Notes: generated by a model not told the origin, from the sequence alone. DNA of 64,000 nucleotides from Callorhinus ursinus (GCF_003265705.1 NW_020313045.1:1605360-1669359), one strand, 5' to 3'. Positions 34,328 through 44,563 are shown, counted from the stretch's first letter. Numbers and translations are program-made.

Positions 34328-34694
34328 TGATATGAACGAAATGATGCCCTCCCCAAATTCTTATGTTGAAGCTCAACCCTCAGTGTGATTATATTTGGAG
34401 ATAAGGCTTGCAGGAGATAATTAAGGTTAAATGAGGTCATAAGGCTGAGGTACAAATCCAATAAAATTGGGGCTTTGGTGAGGGCCACTCGCCCACACTG
34501 AGGAAAAGCCACGTGAGGACATGGTAAGATGGTGGTCATCTACAAGCCAGGAGGAGGGCCTTCACCAGAAACTCAGTCGGCTGGCACCTTGATCTTGAAC
34601 TTCTCAGCCTCCAGAACCATAAGAAAACATATTTGTGTTGTTTAAGCACCCCATCTATGGTATTTTGTTATGGCAGCCCAAGCTGACTAATGTA
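34328..34694 (+). mobile_element. MLT1-type solo LTR
   Basis: A 367-bp LTR from TGATATGAACGAAATGATGC to GACTAATGTA. Its blocks CTTATGTTGAAGCTCAACCC, GGAGATAAGGCTTGCAGGAG, CTTGATCTTGAACTTCTCAG and TTGTGTTGTTTAAGCACCCC are those of MLT1. There is no internal region and no evident target duplication, so it is ancient. Confidence 0.86.
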
Positions 34695-34889
34695 CCAACC
34701 TATCAGAACTTTCTATTCTTATAATTTATTTATATCCATCTCCTCAATGAGTCTCGGAAATTCTTCGGAGGTAGATCCCATGACTCATCTGGGTTTGTAT
34801 ACTGGGGGCTTCGCACAATACCTGGTGTAACAGTGGATGCTCAGGAAGTTCCTGTTAAATACATAATTGGGTGAACATAGTTTTGTGTG

Positions 34890-35060
34890 TCAAGAGAGCC
34901 CTGGGCCATTTCTTGTCCTCCTTTGACTACTTCTATGCTCTGTGACCTTGGACAAGTCACTCACCCTCTCTGTGCTTCAGCATCCCCATCTATAGCACAT
35001 CCTCCAGGTGGACTGGATGATTTCTAGGGTCTCAGAGATTGTGAAATTTGGCCTTTAGTC
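34890..35060 (+). mobile_element. MIR fragment
   Basis: CTATGCTCTGTGACCTTGGA, CAAGTCACTCACCCTCTCTG and TGCTTCAGCATCCCCATCTA match MIR in sense. The 3' part is too eroded to bound. Confidence 0.6.
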
Positions 35061-35589
35061 AAAGATTGAGGTGGGGAGAGCAAAGTGAGGGGACCAGTAG
35101 CAGCCAGGCTGAGGCTATTGTCTTTCCCAAGCCCAGGCAGCAGGAAAAGGCTCCAAATGACGTTGAACTAGCAGAAATGTGCCAAAATCAGTTCATTAGA
35201 CAACTAGAGTGGGGGGTTAGGGGAGTGCAGGACTCACGGGGGACACATGGGTGGTGTTGCAGCCCTGGTTCCTGTCTGCCCAAGGGGGCTGGGGAGGGGG
35301 TGCTGGGCTGCCTTCCAGAGCTCAGGGATGCTGGAAAGAGTGAGAACCTGATGAGTTTGCAGTCCCAAGCTCAGAATTGGCTGAAAAAGACATGATTGTC
35401 CATCTTGTTGGGTGATTTTCAAATGCCTTACCTATGGCAACACCAGGAGGAGGTGCTTGCTGCTCATGCCCCAGCCCTAAGTTCTGCCTGCTTAACTGGC
35501 TCAGGGAGAGGGTGCTCCAGCTTGGAGATTTCTACCAAGCCTCCCTGGAGAGCCGGGAATACTTCTTGGTTATGCTTCTACCCAGCCAG
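35061..35589. other. Unique spacer
   Basis: GC-moderate sequence. A 115-codon forward frame at 35048-35395 has no recognisable domain. No repeat was seen. Confidence 0.45.
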
Positions 35590-35690
35590 CCTTGCTAACT
35601 GACTCATGACCTTGAACCAGTCATATTATACTCTCTGAGCCTCACAGTCCACCTCTGAAGGGAGCATAAGAAATACCTCTTGCTGCTAGA
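35590..35690 (+). mobile_element. MIR central fragment
   Basis: CATGACCTTGAACCAGTCAT, CTCTCTGAGCCTCACAGTCC and AGCATAAGAAATACCTCTTG preserve the MIR core only. Confidence 0.5.
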
Positions 35691-35947
35691 ACAAGAGTTT
35701 GATTCACGTGAGAGTGCAGCTTCTCCATAAGGGCAGGTCATTTGAGCCCCGAGCTGACAGTTTAGCTAAGCCCTCCCGGACCACAGGCAACAAGTTCGCC
35801 TGATAGGACAGAAAACCTCAGACAACCCAAGTACGTTGTCATACATCCAAGCCATGGACAGTTTTGTCATCAGCAAAGGTCTGTAATGCAGAGGTTGATT
35901 ATAACAATGTTTCCAGACAATACAGAGTATGATGGTGTCTTTGTAAA

Positions 35948-35948
<1 letters not shown>

Positions 35949-35988
<40 letters not shown>
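35949..35988 (+). repeat. (TG)20 microsatellite
   Basis: A perfect 40-bp TG run, likely variable in length. Confidence 0.99.
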
Positions 35989-35989
<1 letters not shown>

Positions 35990-36019
35990 ACAGTATGAGT
36001 TCACATCTTTAACACATCT

Positions 36020-36458
36020 GTGAGGGCATAGGCTCTGGAAAGTGCACTGAGGTCTGATCAGGACTCCTGGTAGCTTCAGGATGCGGCAAGTTACTTAACT
36101 TCACTCTTGGCCTTGGTTTCCTTTTATGTAAAATGGGGATGATAGTGACACCCGCTAGCCTCGTCTAGTTGCTATAAAAACTAACTGAGGGGCGCTTGGG
36201 TGGCTCAGTGTCTGCCTTCGGCTCAGGTCATGGTCCCAGGGTCCTGGGATCGAGCCCCGCATCGGGCTCCCTGCTCAGCGGGGAGCCTGCTTCTCCCTCT
36301 CCCACTCCCCCTGCTTGTGTTCCCTCTCTCTCTGTGTCTCTCTGTGTCAAATAAATAAATAAAATCTTAAAAAAAAAAGACCTAATTGAGTCAATACCGA
36401 GGAAGATTCTTATCACAGGCTCTTAATAGACACCCAGTAAAATGGGAGCTGTTATGAG
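36020..36458 (+). mobile_element. MIR split by a CAN-SINE
   Basis: The left part 36020-36188 has GGCAAGTTACTTAACTTCAC, GTAAAATGGGGATGATAGTG and CTAGTTGCTATAAAAACTAA. The right part 36380-36458 continues with CTTATCACAGGCTCTTAATA and GACACCCAGTAAAATGGGAG. Together they make a near-complete sense MIR with a SINE between. Confidence 0.7.
36189..36379 (+). mobile_element. CAN-SINE inside a MIR
   Basis: GGGGCGCTTGGGTGGCTCAG head joined directly to TGTCTGCCTTCGGCTCAGGT, so the usual TCGGTTAAGCG segment is deleted. The rest is nearly consensus, with a TCAAATAAATAAATAAAATC tail. The flanks CTAACTGAG and CTAATTGAG are an imperfect TSD. Confidence 0.95.
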
Positions 36459-37254
36459 TTCCATAGAAGCATAAAAAAAAAAGCTAGGCAGGATTTGTAC
36501 CCAAATGATAACTATGGTCACCAATTATTTTTATATTACATAAGTGTGAGACCAAAAAAAAAAGTCTTCCTTTTTTTTTTGGTAAAGGAAGAAAAAGAAG
36601 ACAAGGAAGACAAGTTCAGCAGGGAAAGATATCCAGAATCTCTCAGGTAAATGAAAAAGTGAGCTCTCCAAGAGTCTGCATGGAGGTCATGTTGCCAATG
36701 AAATGTTGGGACGCAAAATGAGAAAATTCTGCAAGTCAATGGGTCACACTTCTCACAGTGCCCATCTCAGGAGCAGGAGGTGGGGAGGGGACAGGGGGGA
36801 GGCTCCCAGGGCACAAAATCTGCACTTGCAGGACCCTGAGAGCCAGCACCTCCTTCAATCTGCACCCTCAGGCCCCTCACCCCATCCCTGCGCCTGCTCA
36901 GGATCCTGGCTGAGGGTCTGTGAAGCCTTCACTTACTCTGCTCTTCATTTTTTATTCTTCTAGTTATTTTCACACTTGTTCTTTGTTTCTGTCTGGGATA
37001 TCAGTCTTTATAATAATAAACAGTTGTTTATGGAAACCATATCAGTGTTTTGGCAGTGATTCTTTATTTGTTTTTATTTTATGTCATGTTTATTTCGTGT
37101 CTGTTTCCTCCTTTGGGTATCAGTAAAAATGCAATGCAATCATGATAATAGTTGCTACTATTAGTTATCCATTTGGATCCTCGGTGTGGAGCTGCCTGCC
37201 CCCAAAACCTGCCTAGCCCCTCGTGCAATGTTTGCTCTGTGGAATAACACTTCC
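36459..37254. other. Unique spacer
   Basis: AT-rich with short A and T runs. 36930-37140 is T-rich and contains ATAATAATAAACAGTTG. No repeat family or gene can be supported. Confidence 0.42.
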
Positions 37255-37480
37255 AACCAGCCCTTTATGAGCACTTGTGTGCCGGGCCCTGTGCTGCCCC
37301 AGCGATTAGCTCAGCGAATCCTCCTATAGGCCTTCCATGTAGGGTCTGTTAATATCCCCACTGCCTTCGAGGGAACACGAAGTTCAGAGACCTCAAGAGG
37401 CTTGCTCAGGGCTGTGCAGCTAGTAAGAAGTAGAGGTGGGATTTGAGCCCTTGGAATCAAGCTCTGGAACCTATACTCTC
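37255..37480 (-). mobile_element. MIR SINE, reverse
   Basis: Antisense blocks CTTTATGAGCACTTGTGTGC, CGGGCCCTGTGCTGCCCCAG, GCTCAGGGCTGTGCAGCTAG and GGTGGGATTTGAGCCCTTGG. Near full length. Confidence 0.76.
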
Positions 37481-37577
37481 AAAAGATACCCCATGCTGCT
37501 TTGCTGAGCCCACACTGGTCCATTTAATTGCATCTTCAGCTATCCTGCTTTGGCATGTCCCTGGCACCCCCCACCAC

Positions 37578-37601
37578 TTTTTTTTTTTTTTTTTTTTTTT
37601 T
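37578..37601 (+). repeat. 24-base T homopolymer
   Basis: An uninterrupted T run flanked by CCACCAC and GGTGG, which are partly complementary. No reverse-strand retroposon body follows it, so its origin is unclear. Confidence 0.95.
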
Positions 37602-38857
37602 GGTGGCACTGTATGCAACAGGTCTAATGTGATATGCTGAAGAACCTAAATACCCCACCAAGAAAATCCGTCTCTGCCCCATCCCTGGGATGCACCAAAG
37701 GGTTTTTTTTTTTCCTCCCTTTTGTTAAGAGGCCTCATTTCTGACTTGATGAAAACATTTGTAATAGATAATCAAATGCTGATATGTTGCAAGGGACAAT
37801 GCCTTATTTGTTAAATATAAATGAACATGAACACGGGTCCTCCATGCTAGAAAGGCAAAGGGTTCGGACGCCTTTTCAGAGGGACAGGCTGAGCCCCAGG
37901 AAAGAAAGCCTGGAGCCCCCAAAGGGTCTGGTCTAGGACGGTGATCGTCCGACAGCTCTTGTGTGACAAGATACATAGTTTCTTTTCAGCAACAGGCAGA
38001 TTATTGGTTACTATAGTTTCCCTAATGCTCAAATACAGCTCAGGCCTAAGCTGAACAGAATAGGTTAAAAGGTGCCGAAATTTGGCCTGGGAAGCCACAT
38101 GTTGAGAATCAGACACCAAACAAAGCAAAAAGCACATCTCCCTGGTCTTTGATGTCTTTTCTGAGGGATGTAGAGTGAGAAAAATACAACCGGTGCTCAG
38201 GCCCGGGGCTTGATGGGCCTCTGTGACAATGGCCGGCAGAGTGGGAGCCCAGCACAATGCCCAGACAATGTCCCCAATCCCAGGCGTCCCTGGGCGCGCT
38301 GCTCGCTCACAAACACCCCGCTGGAAAGAGCATTTTAGCCCCCGGTTTCTTAGAAAGTTCCTGCTGGCCTCTCCAGCCCAGCTAAATTGCCTGCCTTCCC
38401 AACCAGACTTTTTTGCAAGTATCCTTCCGAGAAACAGAAAGAGAGAGAGAGACACGCAACTTTCTCACTAAAATGCCACTGTCCCCCAGCCGCCTAAACA
38501 CAGCCACAAGTCAGCACCATTTCTCCGCTTGTTTTGAATTTTCCTAGATCTGCATAAACATCTTTTCTCAACTTCAGAAAAGAGAGAAGCTTTCTCCCCT
38601 CAGATAATTCATCTTTGCTCTAAAATATTGCCTCGCGGATCCCTTGGAGGTGATGGTTGATGTTTTTTCATAAACGGGATTAAATTAACCACTATTTATG
38701 CCAACGATGTGGGTCTCTCCTCTTCTGCTGGGATCTGTTTATTTCATTTGGCTTTTTATTTAAATTTAGGGAGCAGATAAATGTGCTTTCACGTTTGGAG
38801 ATCTCCATCCATCTCCAGCCGGCTGCATCTGGGAAAGTAAGTGTGTGGGAGATTATG

Positions 38858-38922
38858 AGAGAGAGAGAGAAAGAGCGGAAGAGAGAGAGAGAGGGAGGGA
38901 GAGGGAGAGAGAGAGGCAAGCT
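38858..38922 (+). repeat. GA-rich purine tract
   Basis: GAGAGAGAGAGAAAGAGCGG followed by further GAGA and GGGA units. Purine-only apart from one C; a potential triplex-forming tract. Confidence 0.93.
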
Positions 38923-38999
38923 GACACATGGAGTTCTGAATGTTTTTTGGTGGTTGTTGCAGTATTGTGTTTCTGGTTGTCATTAGTTCTTTATAATGT

Positions 39000-39240
39000 T
39001 TCATGAAAAATATCTAATTGTAACAACTGTATTCCTCCAGTGAACATATTCCTTGAATTGAAGCACTCACAATGGTCATAGGATAACTGTCCTTGAATTT
39101 GAGCCCTTTGTGAGCCGTCAATAGGCTTACAATGTGCTGAATTAGCAGGCATATTAATGGGCAGATGCAATAGCTGGCCATTCTTCAGCCTCAAATCTTC
39201 TTATGCAAATACCCCATGAATTCAGTTCAAAGCGCTGCCT
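39000..39240. promoter_or_regulatory. Candidate conserved element with octamer
   Basis: AT-rich and repeat-free, with ATATCTAATTGTAACAACTG, GAATTAGCAGGCATATTAAT and CTTATGCAAATACCCC, the last containing the POU octamer ATGCAAAT. An ACAATGTGCTGAATTAGC segment adds SOX and homeodomain-like cores. Inference from motifs only. Confidence 0.28.
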
Positions 39241-39774
39241 TCAAAATGAGCTGAGACCCCCCCCCCCCACCCCCAGAAGGGACCCCGGGCGAAAGTGACA
39301 TGAGAAAAGTTTAGACACTTGTTTTTATAACTGGACATGATCTTGTTATCATAATCTGATACTGGTCACTTGCATGGCCGGCTTGTAGGATTTTAAACCC
39401 TTAACAGAGAGAGATAATCTTGGCCTTTGTAGGAGTGTGGACAGAATCCCGGCGTGCAGGAAAGCCAGCGGTGAGAAGCACAGTTCCTGCTTTCTCAAAC
39501 AAAACTTTTCATGATAAAAGCTTTTATCCCAGGATAATCACCCGGCTGGATTTCAGTGGTGTTGGTGAGGTTGGCAAAGGGCAGGAAAAGCAAATTTTTA
39601 AAAAAATGAAAGTAACTGATTCCCGAGATGACCCACAATCAGGCCGAGTCAGCTGTCCGAGTCCCCATAATAGGAGCTGTAGAGTTTTCAAAGATCCCAG
39701 AGAGAACGGATTTTTTTTTTTTTTTTTTTTGTCATTTCTCCCTACCCCAAGCAAGATAACATAAGGCTTAGCTA

Positions 39775-39960
39775 GCATTTCTGGGCTACCAAAATGTGCC
39801 AGGCATTTTTATTCTGTGCTTTGCCCTTTATGTGTATCACCTTATGCAATTTTCACAAATACTCTATAAAGCAGATACTGTTACTGTCCCCATGTTGCAG
39901 ATGATAAAAGTGAGGAAGGGGCCTAGGTAACTTGCCCAGGCACCTAGAGGCCATGAAGCC
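39775..39960 (-). mobile_element. MIR SINE, reverse
   Basis: AATGTGCCAGGCATTTTTAT, CTTTATGTGTATCACCTTAT, CTGTCCCCATGTTGCAGATG and CTAGGTAACTTGCCCAGGCA are antisense MIR blocks. Confidence 0.7.
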
Positions 39961-40369
39961 CTCTAGGGCAACGGGCTGCAGACTTATTAGCTAATTCCAG
40001 TGGGAAGTGGTAATTTCCCACAAAGACTTTCTTGCCAGAAGAATCTGCTCCCTCTCCCCCGTGCCCCTCTGAGCTGGGTGGCCGAACCCGCGTAAGGATA
40101 TCTGGCCACTTGGCCCCTGTAAAGTGTTCTTTCCTCCTTGACACAGTTATACGATAAACTTGTATTTATACTAGTATTTTAAAGCAGAATATCGATTGAA
40201 TAGTAATGCTCCTTTATATTGTGGCACTCTAATTGCATACAGAGCCGAATCCCCTGGCCACACGCTGAAAGTCAGCTATTGCTTAACAAGAAGTGACAAG
40301 ATCGTGTGGCATCATCGATGATAACAGCCGATTTACCCATATATTTACGGGGTATCATTCATGTATGCC
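39961..40369. other. Unique spacer, possibly conserved
   Basis: 40140-40360 is AT-rich and keeps several CpGs (ATATCGATTG, ATCATCGATGATAAC, GCCGATTTACCC). It looks regulatory but nothing can be proven. Confidence 0.4.
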
Positions 40370-40520
40370 TCACGCTCACCCTGTAAAGGAGGTAGGCTGT
40401 AATTTTCACTTTACAGCTGAGGAAACTGAGGCCCAGATAGGTTCAGAAATTTGTCCAAGGTCAAGGAATTGAGATTTGAACCCAAGAATTCTGAGTCGAC
40501 CCTGAACCTCTCTGCTACAG
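40370..40520 (-). mobile_element. MIR, reverse
   Basis: CACTTTACAGCTGAGGAAAC, TGAGGCCCAGATAGGTTCAG, TTTGTCCAAGGTCAAGGAAT and GAGATTTGAACCCAAGAATT, well preserved. Confidence 0.78.
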
Positions 40521-41069
40521 GCCAAACAGAATGTTCCAGCCACCCTGGGGGGTGGGGGCTGGGTGGGGGTATGGTGGCTTCGCTTTCCCTTGATCTGCCC
40601 TGACATTGCCACCCTACCAGCTTATCCTAATTCATCTGCCCCTTACCAAAAGTCTGTTTTAGCCTGATTTTTTTCCTTGCCCATTGGCTCCCCACCTTTC
40701 TGTAGGAGTCTTTGGTTAGTTATGTGATCATCTTGCATTCCTCACACTGGGTGTGTGTGCGCGTGTGCATGCTTGTGTTTGTGTATTTGTGTGTGTGGGG
40801 GGTGCACGCATGTATGGTGTGGAGGGTTGATTGTGGGGTCGGGGAGGCAGAAAAGGAACAGGAGAATTTAGCATTAGGGAGACTGAAGAACCCGGAGCCA
40901 AAGAACTTACCCAGGGTCCTGGATTTGGGTCGTCCCCTCCAAGAGACCCTCAGGAAGGAGACTTCTCCCCATGCTAGCTACCTGGAGTTAGAAGCTTAAA
41001 GGTTTGTTACCCAAAGAATCAAAGAACAAAAGTATGAGACCTGTCTACGCTTCCCAGAATAACGTAACA
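40521..41069. other. Unique spacer with GT-rich patch
   Basis: Includes an impure GT-rich patch at 40750-40812 (GTGTGTGTGCGCGTGTGCAT). No gene is recognised. Confidence 0.45.
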
Positions 41070-41180
41070 ACAATAACAATACATGATAATAACAGTAATA
41101 GTAAACACTAATTATAGATGCTTGATCATGCCCCAGGCCCTGTGCTAAGGGCTTTATGTGGATAATCCGCTAGTCATAGA
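41070..41180 (-). mobile_element. MIR 3' fragment, reverse
   Basis: AACAGTAATAGTAAACACTA, TGCCCCAGGCCCTGTGCTAA and GGGCTTTATGTGGATAATCC match the antisense MIR 3' part. Confidence 0.6.
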
Positions 41181-41280
41181 TAGGACAACGCAAAAGAGAA
41201 AAATATCGCCAAAGTGGAATAAAATACACAGTCGTTGGGAACCTAAAATGGAGGGAGGGGAAAGTTCATGATGAATGGTG

Positions 41281-41393
41281 TGTTGGTCAACTCAGGCTGC
41301 CATGACAAAATACCACAAACTGGGTTGCTTGAACAATGGATTTTTTTTTTTTTTCTCACGGTTCTGGGGGCCCAAAGTTCAAGATCAAGGTGC
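41281..41393 (-). mobile_element. MLT1 LTR end, reverse
   Basis: TGTTGGTCAACTCAGGCTGC, CATGACAAAATACCACAAAC and CACGGTTCTGGGGGCCCAAA are the complement of an MLT1 LTR 3' end. It stops abruptly at the 5'-truncated SINE at 41394, and I could not find the rest beyond it. Confidence 0.78.
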
Positions 41394-41505
41394 CCTCTGC
41401 TCAGCAGGGAATCTGCTTCTCCCCCTCCTTCTGCCCTTTCACCTGCTCATGCTCTCTCTCTCTCTCTCAAATAAAGAAAATCTTAAAAAAAAAAAAAAAG
41501 AAAAG
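41394..41505 (+). mobile_element. 5'-truncated CAN-SINE
   Basis: Starts within the body at CTCTGCTCAGCAGGGAATCT, then CTTCTCCCCCTCCTTCTGCC, CTCTCTCTCTCTCAAATAAA and an A-rich tail. The tRNA-like head is missing, so the A and B boxes are gone and it cannot be transcribed by Pol III. Confidence 0.88.
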
Positions 41506-41710
41506 AAAGAAATTAGCTTGACCAGACAAGTCACATGGATCCACAGTCATAATGAAAACCTCGGTTTACAATTTCATCTAGGGCCAAAATGAGGAAAGAA
41601 ATAAAATGAACCTGATTACTTCTTCATTGTTTTCTTAGAAACCAAAAACCACATTTATTTACCATTTAAACAGACCATTTAAAAAATTAATTCAGGTCCC
41701 ATCCCTCCTC

Positions 41711-41781
41711 TTTTTTAAGATTTTATTTCTTTGAGAGAGAGCAGGAGCGGAAGCAGAGGGAGAGGGAGAAGCAGACTCCTC
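41711..41781 (-). mobile_element. CAN-SINE tail fragment, reverse
   Basis: TTTTTTAAGATTTTATTTCT, GAGAGAGAGCAGGAGCGGAA and GGGAGAGGGAGAAGCAGACT, then an abrupt end. This is the 3' third of a reverse SINE, 5'-truncated. Confidence 0.8.
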
Positions 41782-42469
41782 ATTTCATTTGGTGGGTTCC
41801 GTTGTTTTTTCCCTTGACTGTCGATGTAGAAAGGGTCTCAGGAGATGACTGTGGTTTAGATCACCATCTCTCCACGAGTACATTCTGTACTTCGGGGAGG
41901 TCTCGACTTTCCCCAGAGTTTTTCCTGGAGGGTAATTGGAAACTGTGCTTAACGTAGCATGGCTTTTCAAATTGAGTTGAAAAGTTCATCAAAATGTCAT
42001 TAATCTGCTTTCCATAGCCTTTCTTGATTAAGTCAAACTCGTGTCTGACCAATTATTTATGAAGCAGAGCTCTGGATGGAGCTGTTTGGGCATCTGTGGC
42101 CTGACGTTAGGTTGGAGAAGGGACCGAGCGCTTCGCTTCATACCTGGAGTGGGGGGCTCAGAGGCCCTACTCAAATGATGTCACTGCCCATCCCTAGCCA
42201 AAGGAGACCGTGGTTCCCCCCACCCCCGGCAGGTAACTTCTCACCCACCAATGATGTTTCACTGCTAAATGCAGCTGAGCATCTGCTGTGCAGAAAGTAT
42301 GATGGGGTGGGGGACACACGTTGGGGTGACTCTTTGGAGGAAACACTTGCATATTTCAAACTGGCACTAACCCACATCTGATGTTGCTCAGGCTGCCCTC
42401 TGGAAGTGGGCACCAAGAGAAGAGACTGGGCCTGACCTCCGAGCTCTGCCCCAAAGTGGGGTTAGCACA
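41782..42469. other. Unique spacer, part regulatory-looking
   Basis: 41850-42070 is AT-rich with GTCATTAATCTGCTTTCCAT and CTTGATTAAGTCAAACTCGT. 42100-42460 is ordinary. No gene or repeat recognised. Confidence 0.42.
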
Positions 42470-42680
42470 GAAGTGAATCCAGATCCTAACAATGACAATA
42501 ATCCTTGTGATGGCAACATGTGTATGTGTCCGTATGCTGGACACACAGTTCTTACAATATCTCGGTCAAAGAAGGACCGTCAGCCTCTTTTCTCCAATAA
42601 AGAAACAGAAGCTCTGAGAGGTTAGTTCCTTTGCACAAGATCTCAGGATCAAGGTGGGAACCTGAGTCTTTCTGTGCGAA
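42470..42680 (-). mobile_element. MIR, reverse, diverged
   Basis: CTAACAATGACAATAATCCT, CAATAAAGAAACAGAAGCTC, TGAGAGGTTAGTTCCTTTGC and ATCAAGGTGGGAACCTGAGT follow antisense MIR order with many changes. Confidence 0.58.
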
Positions 42681-44055
42681 AGAAAGATGTTCTGGCACTT
42701 AGTCACCATGACCGAGCTCCTCCCACCCCACCCTGGAACCAGTTTCCTTAGGACAGAGAGGACATCTCTCAGCCCCAGTGCCCAGTGTGATGCCATTTTT
42801 AATGACTGAGGCACACATCACAAAACCAGTGGAAACGTCAGAGAGGACACAGCTTGCTAGGGGCCACAGGGCAAAGGAGAGTCACGGAATTGGTGAAAAC
42901 CAAATGGCCAGCTCCAGGGAACAGCCAGGGAGTCTGAGAAGGGGCCAGAACTGCGGCTTCCCAGAGGCCACCCTGACCCAGCCGCGTAGCTGACAGTGTG
43001 CCCTCCGCACCCCCAGGGCTTCGGAGAAGAGCAAGCTGCCCTGTTCTGTTTCTGTGGTTTCCCTGTTTGTCATGGTGGCGAGCATACAACAGGTGGGATG
43101 CCTGGAACCTCTGCCAGCAAGCTCAACACATGCCCTTAGACAGTAGTATGTGGGTCAAGTGTGCCTCTTTGAGAGAGAGAGAATGAGACAGAACCCATAT
43201 TTCTAGAGTTTCAGAAGCTTTAGTGGTTCCTGACGGGGCTCTGGGCAAGCTGCCACCAACACCTCGAGACTCAGCCAGATCCTGTTTGATGAGTTTCTAG
43301 GTCTCCCAAAGACATCTTTATTAATGTCCGACTCCAGAGTTTGGCTTTCCAAGGTCAAGTCTCCCATATATCTCTGAGAGATTCTGCAGGCAGAGGAGGG
43401 GTCCATGGGCGCACAGACTCTTGATTTTCTCTGTGTTTGTTTTTTATGGTTTGAGTTTTCTCCTCGTCTCCCCTTCCCCCCCCTCTTCTCCTCCTTCTTC
43501 TCCTCCACCTCTTCCTCAATATTTTAAGTAGGCACCGAAGTTTCATGGTATAAGGTGCAATATATCACCCCAATGCATCAGCACCTCCCTCCCTGCCTGG
43601 GGGGCTGTTCTCTAACAAGGACCACCTTCCCTGAAGTCATTCTGGTTCTACCGGCTGTGCTTGGCTTTATTTGTGAAGGAGAAAATAAAGGTGGTCCCCA
43701 CTGGAACTACCTTAAGCAAAAATGGAAATTTACTTATTGGCTTGTGCAGCCAAGATGCCCCGGGTAGCAGTAGATCCAGGCTGGGCCTCTCATCAAACGA
43801 TGTTTAACAGGATCTGGTCTCTCTCCTCGTCTGTCTTCGTTGGCTCTCTCTTCAGGCACGCTCACTCCTTAATTTGTGCAGTGGCTTCCAGCCTCCCTGG
43901 CTTACGGGTTTCTCCATCCACACCTGTTCTCCCAACAGTCAGGGCCTGTCTGTCATTGGTTCAAGTTCAGTCATATGCCTATCTCTGAACCCAAGGGTCA
44001 GAGGATGGGGTATGCCAATTGGCTTCCTCCTGGGTCTCCTCTCACCCTGGCACTT
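42681..44055. other. Unique block, no gene seen
   Basis: 1.4 kb with a short GA run at 43173-43182 and a polypyrimidine tract at 43457-43518. Frames up to 101 codons show no domain. 43540-43990 might hold decayed repeat sequence (AGGTGCAATATATCACCCCA, TTTGTGCAGTGGCTTCCAGC), but no family is named. Confidence 0.42.
43457..43518 (+). repeat. Polypyrimidine tract
   Basis: CTCCTCGTCTCCCCTTCCCC, then CTTCTCCTCCTTCTTCTCCT; almost pure C/T for about 60 bp. Possible triplex-forming sequence. The complementary frame gives Arg/Lys/Gly repeats without meaning. Confidence 0.9.
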
Positions 44056-44072
44056 AGAAATGGAATGGCTCC
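44056..44072 (+). repeat. TSD of the RPS17 retrocopy, left
   Basis: AGAAATGGAATGGCTCC is repeated exactly at 44564-44580, right after the A-rich tail. A 17-bp perfect duplication at a TT/AGAAA site is typical of L1-driven target-primed insertion and sets the insertion limits at 44073-44563. Confidence 0.97.
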
Positions 44073-44085
44073 AATACCCGCCAAC

Positions 44086-44490
44086 ATGGGCCGCGTCCAC
44101 ACCAAAACCGTGAAGAAGGCGGCCCGGGTCATCACCGAGAAGTACTACACGCGCCTGGGCAACGACTTCCACACCAACAAGCACGTGTGCGAGGAAATCG
44201 CCACCATCTCCAGCAAGAAGCTCCGCAACGAGATCGCAGGCTATGTCACACACCTGATGAAGCGGACTCAGAGGGCCCTGGCGCAAGGCATCTCCATCAA
44301 GCTGCAGGAGGAGGAGAGAGAGAGGAGGGATAATTACGTGCCCGAGGTCTCAGCCCTGGATCAGATCATTGAAGTAGACCGGAACACTAAGGACATGTGG
44401 AAACTCTTGGACTTTGGCAGTCTGTCCAACCTGCAGGTCACTCAGCCTACAGTTGGGATGAATTTCAAAACACCACGTGGAGCCGCTTGA
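44086..44490 (+). pseudogene. RPS17: Processed RPS17 retrocopy, frame still open
   Basis: A 134-codon frame from ATG (context CCAACATGGGCCGCGT) to TGA matches ribosomal protein S17, a 40S subunit component of 135 residues, along its whole length. Preserved blocks include [15 protein letters not shown] (18-32), GYVTHLMKR (52-60), [20 protein letters not shown] (69-88) and [20 protein letters not shown]. Parental RPS17 genes have introns; here there are none, and an AATAAA signal, A-rich tail and 17-bp duplication follow, so it is a retrocopy. By my recollection of the human protein it carries about 17 substitutions (R5H, I17T, P42S, K49E, GPVR to ALAQ at 64-67, L106W, PV to AA at the end) and lacks Glu94. 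No stop or frameshift has accumulated. The same frame is open upstream to an ATG at 43876. No promoter is apparent; probably a pseudogene, expression unknown. Confidence 0.95.
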
Positions 44491-44517
44491 ATCTTTCTGC
44501 TGTGCTGTAATATCTTC

Positions 44518-44523
44518 AATAAA
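44518..44523 (+). promoter_or_regulatory. Copied polyadenylation signal
   Basis: AATAAA inherited from the RPS17 mRNA, 28 bases after the stop codon. It is followed by CCTTGGACAAC and then the A-rich tail with GAAA repeats (44536-44563). Confidence 0.93.
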
Positions 44524-44563
44524 CCTTGGACAACAAAAAAGAAAAAAAGAAAGAAAGAAAGAA

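Larger units (their letters stand above)
37602..39774. other. Repeat-poor block with conserved character
   Basis: 2.2 kb without recognised transposons. A 202-codon reverse frame (38455-37847) has no known domain, no promoter and no codon bias I can see. 38500-38830 and 39000-39240 are AT-rich and regulatory-looking (TTATGCAAATACC octamer, GCATATTAATGGGCAG). A C13 run lies at 39258-39270. Confidence 0.48.

Noticed and set aside
37847..38455. 202-codon reverse open frame
   Set aside because: No recognised domain, no codon bias, starts in a GA-rich patch and crosses ordinary repeat-poor DNA; probably a chance frame.
43876..44085. N-terminal extension in frame with the RPS17 retrocopy
   Set aside because: This part lies before the insertion (left TSD at 44056-44072) and has no similarity to ribosomal protein; the open frame is accidental.
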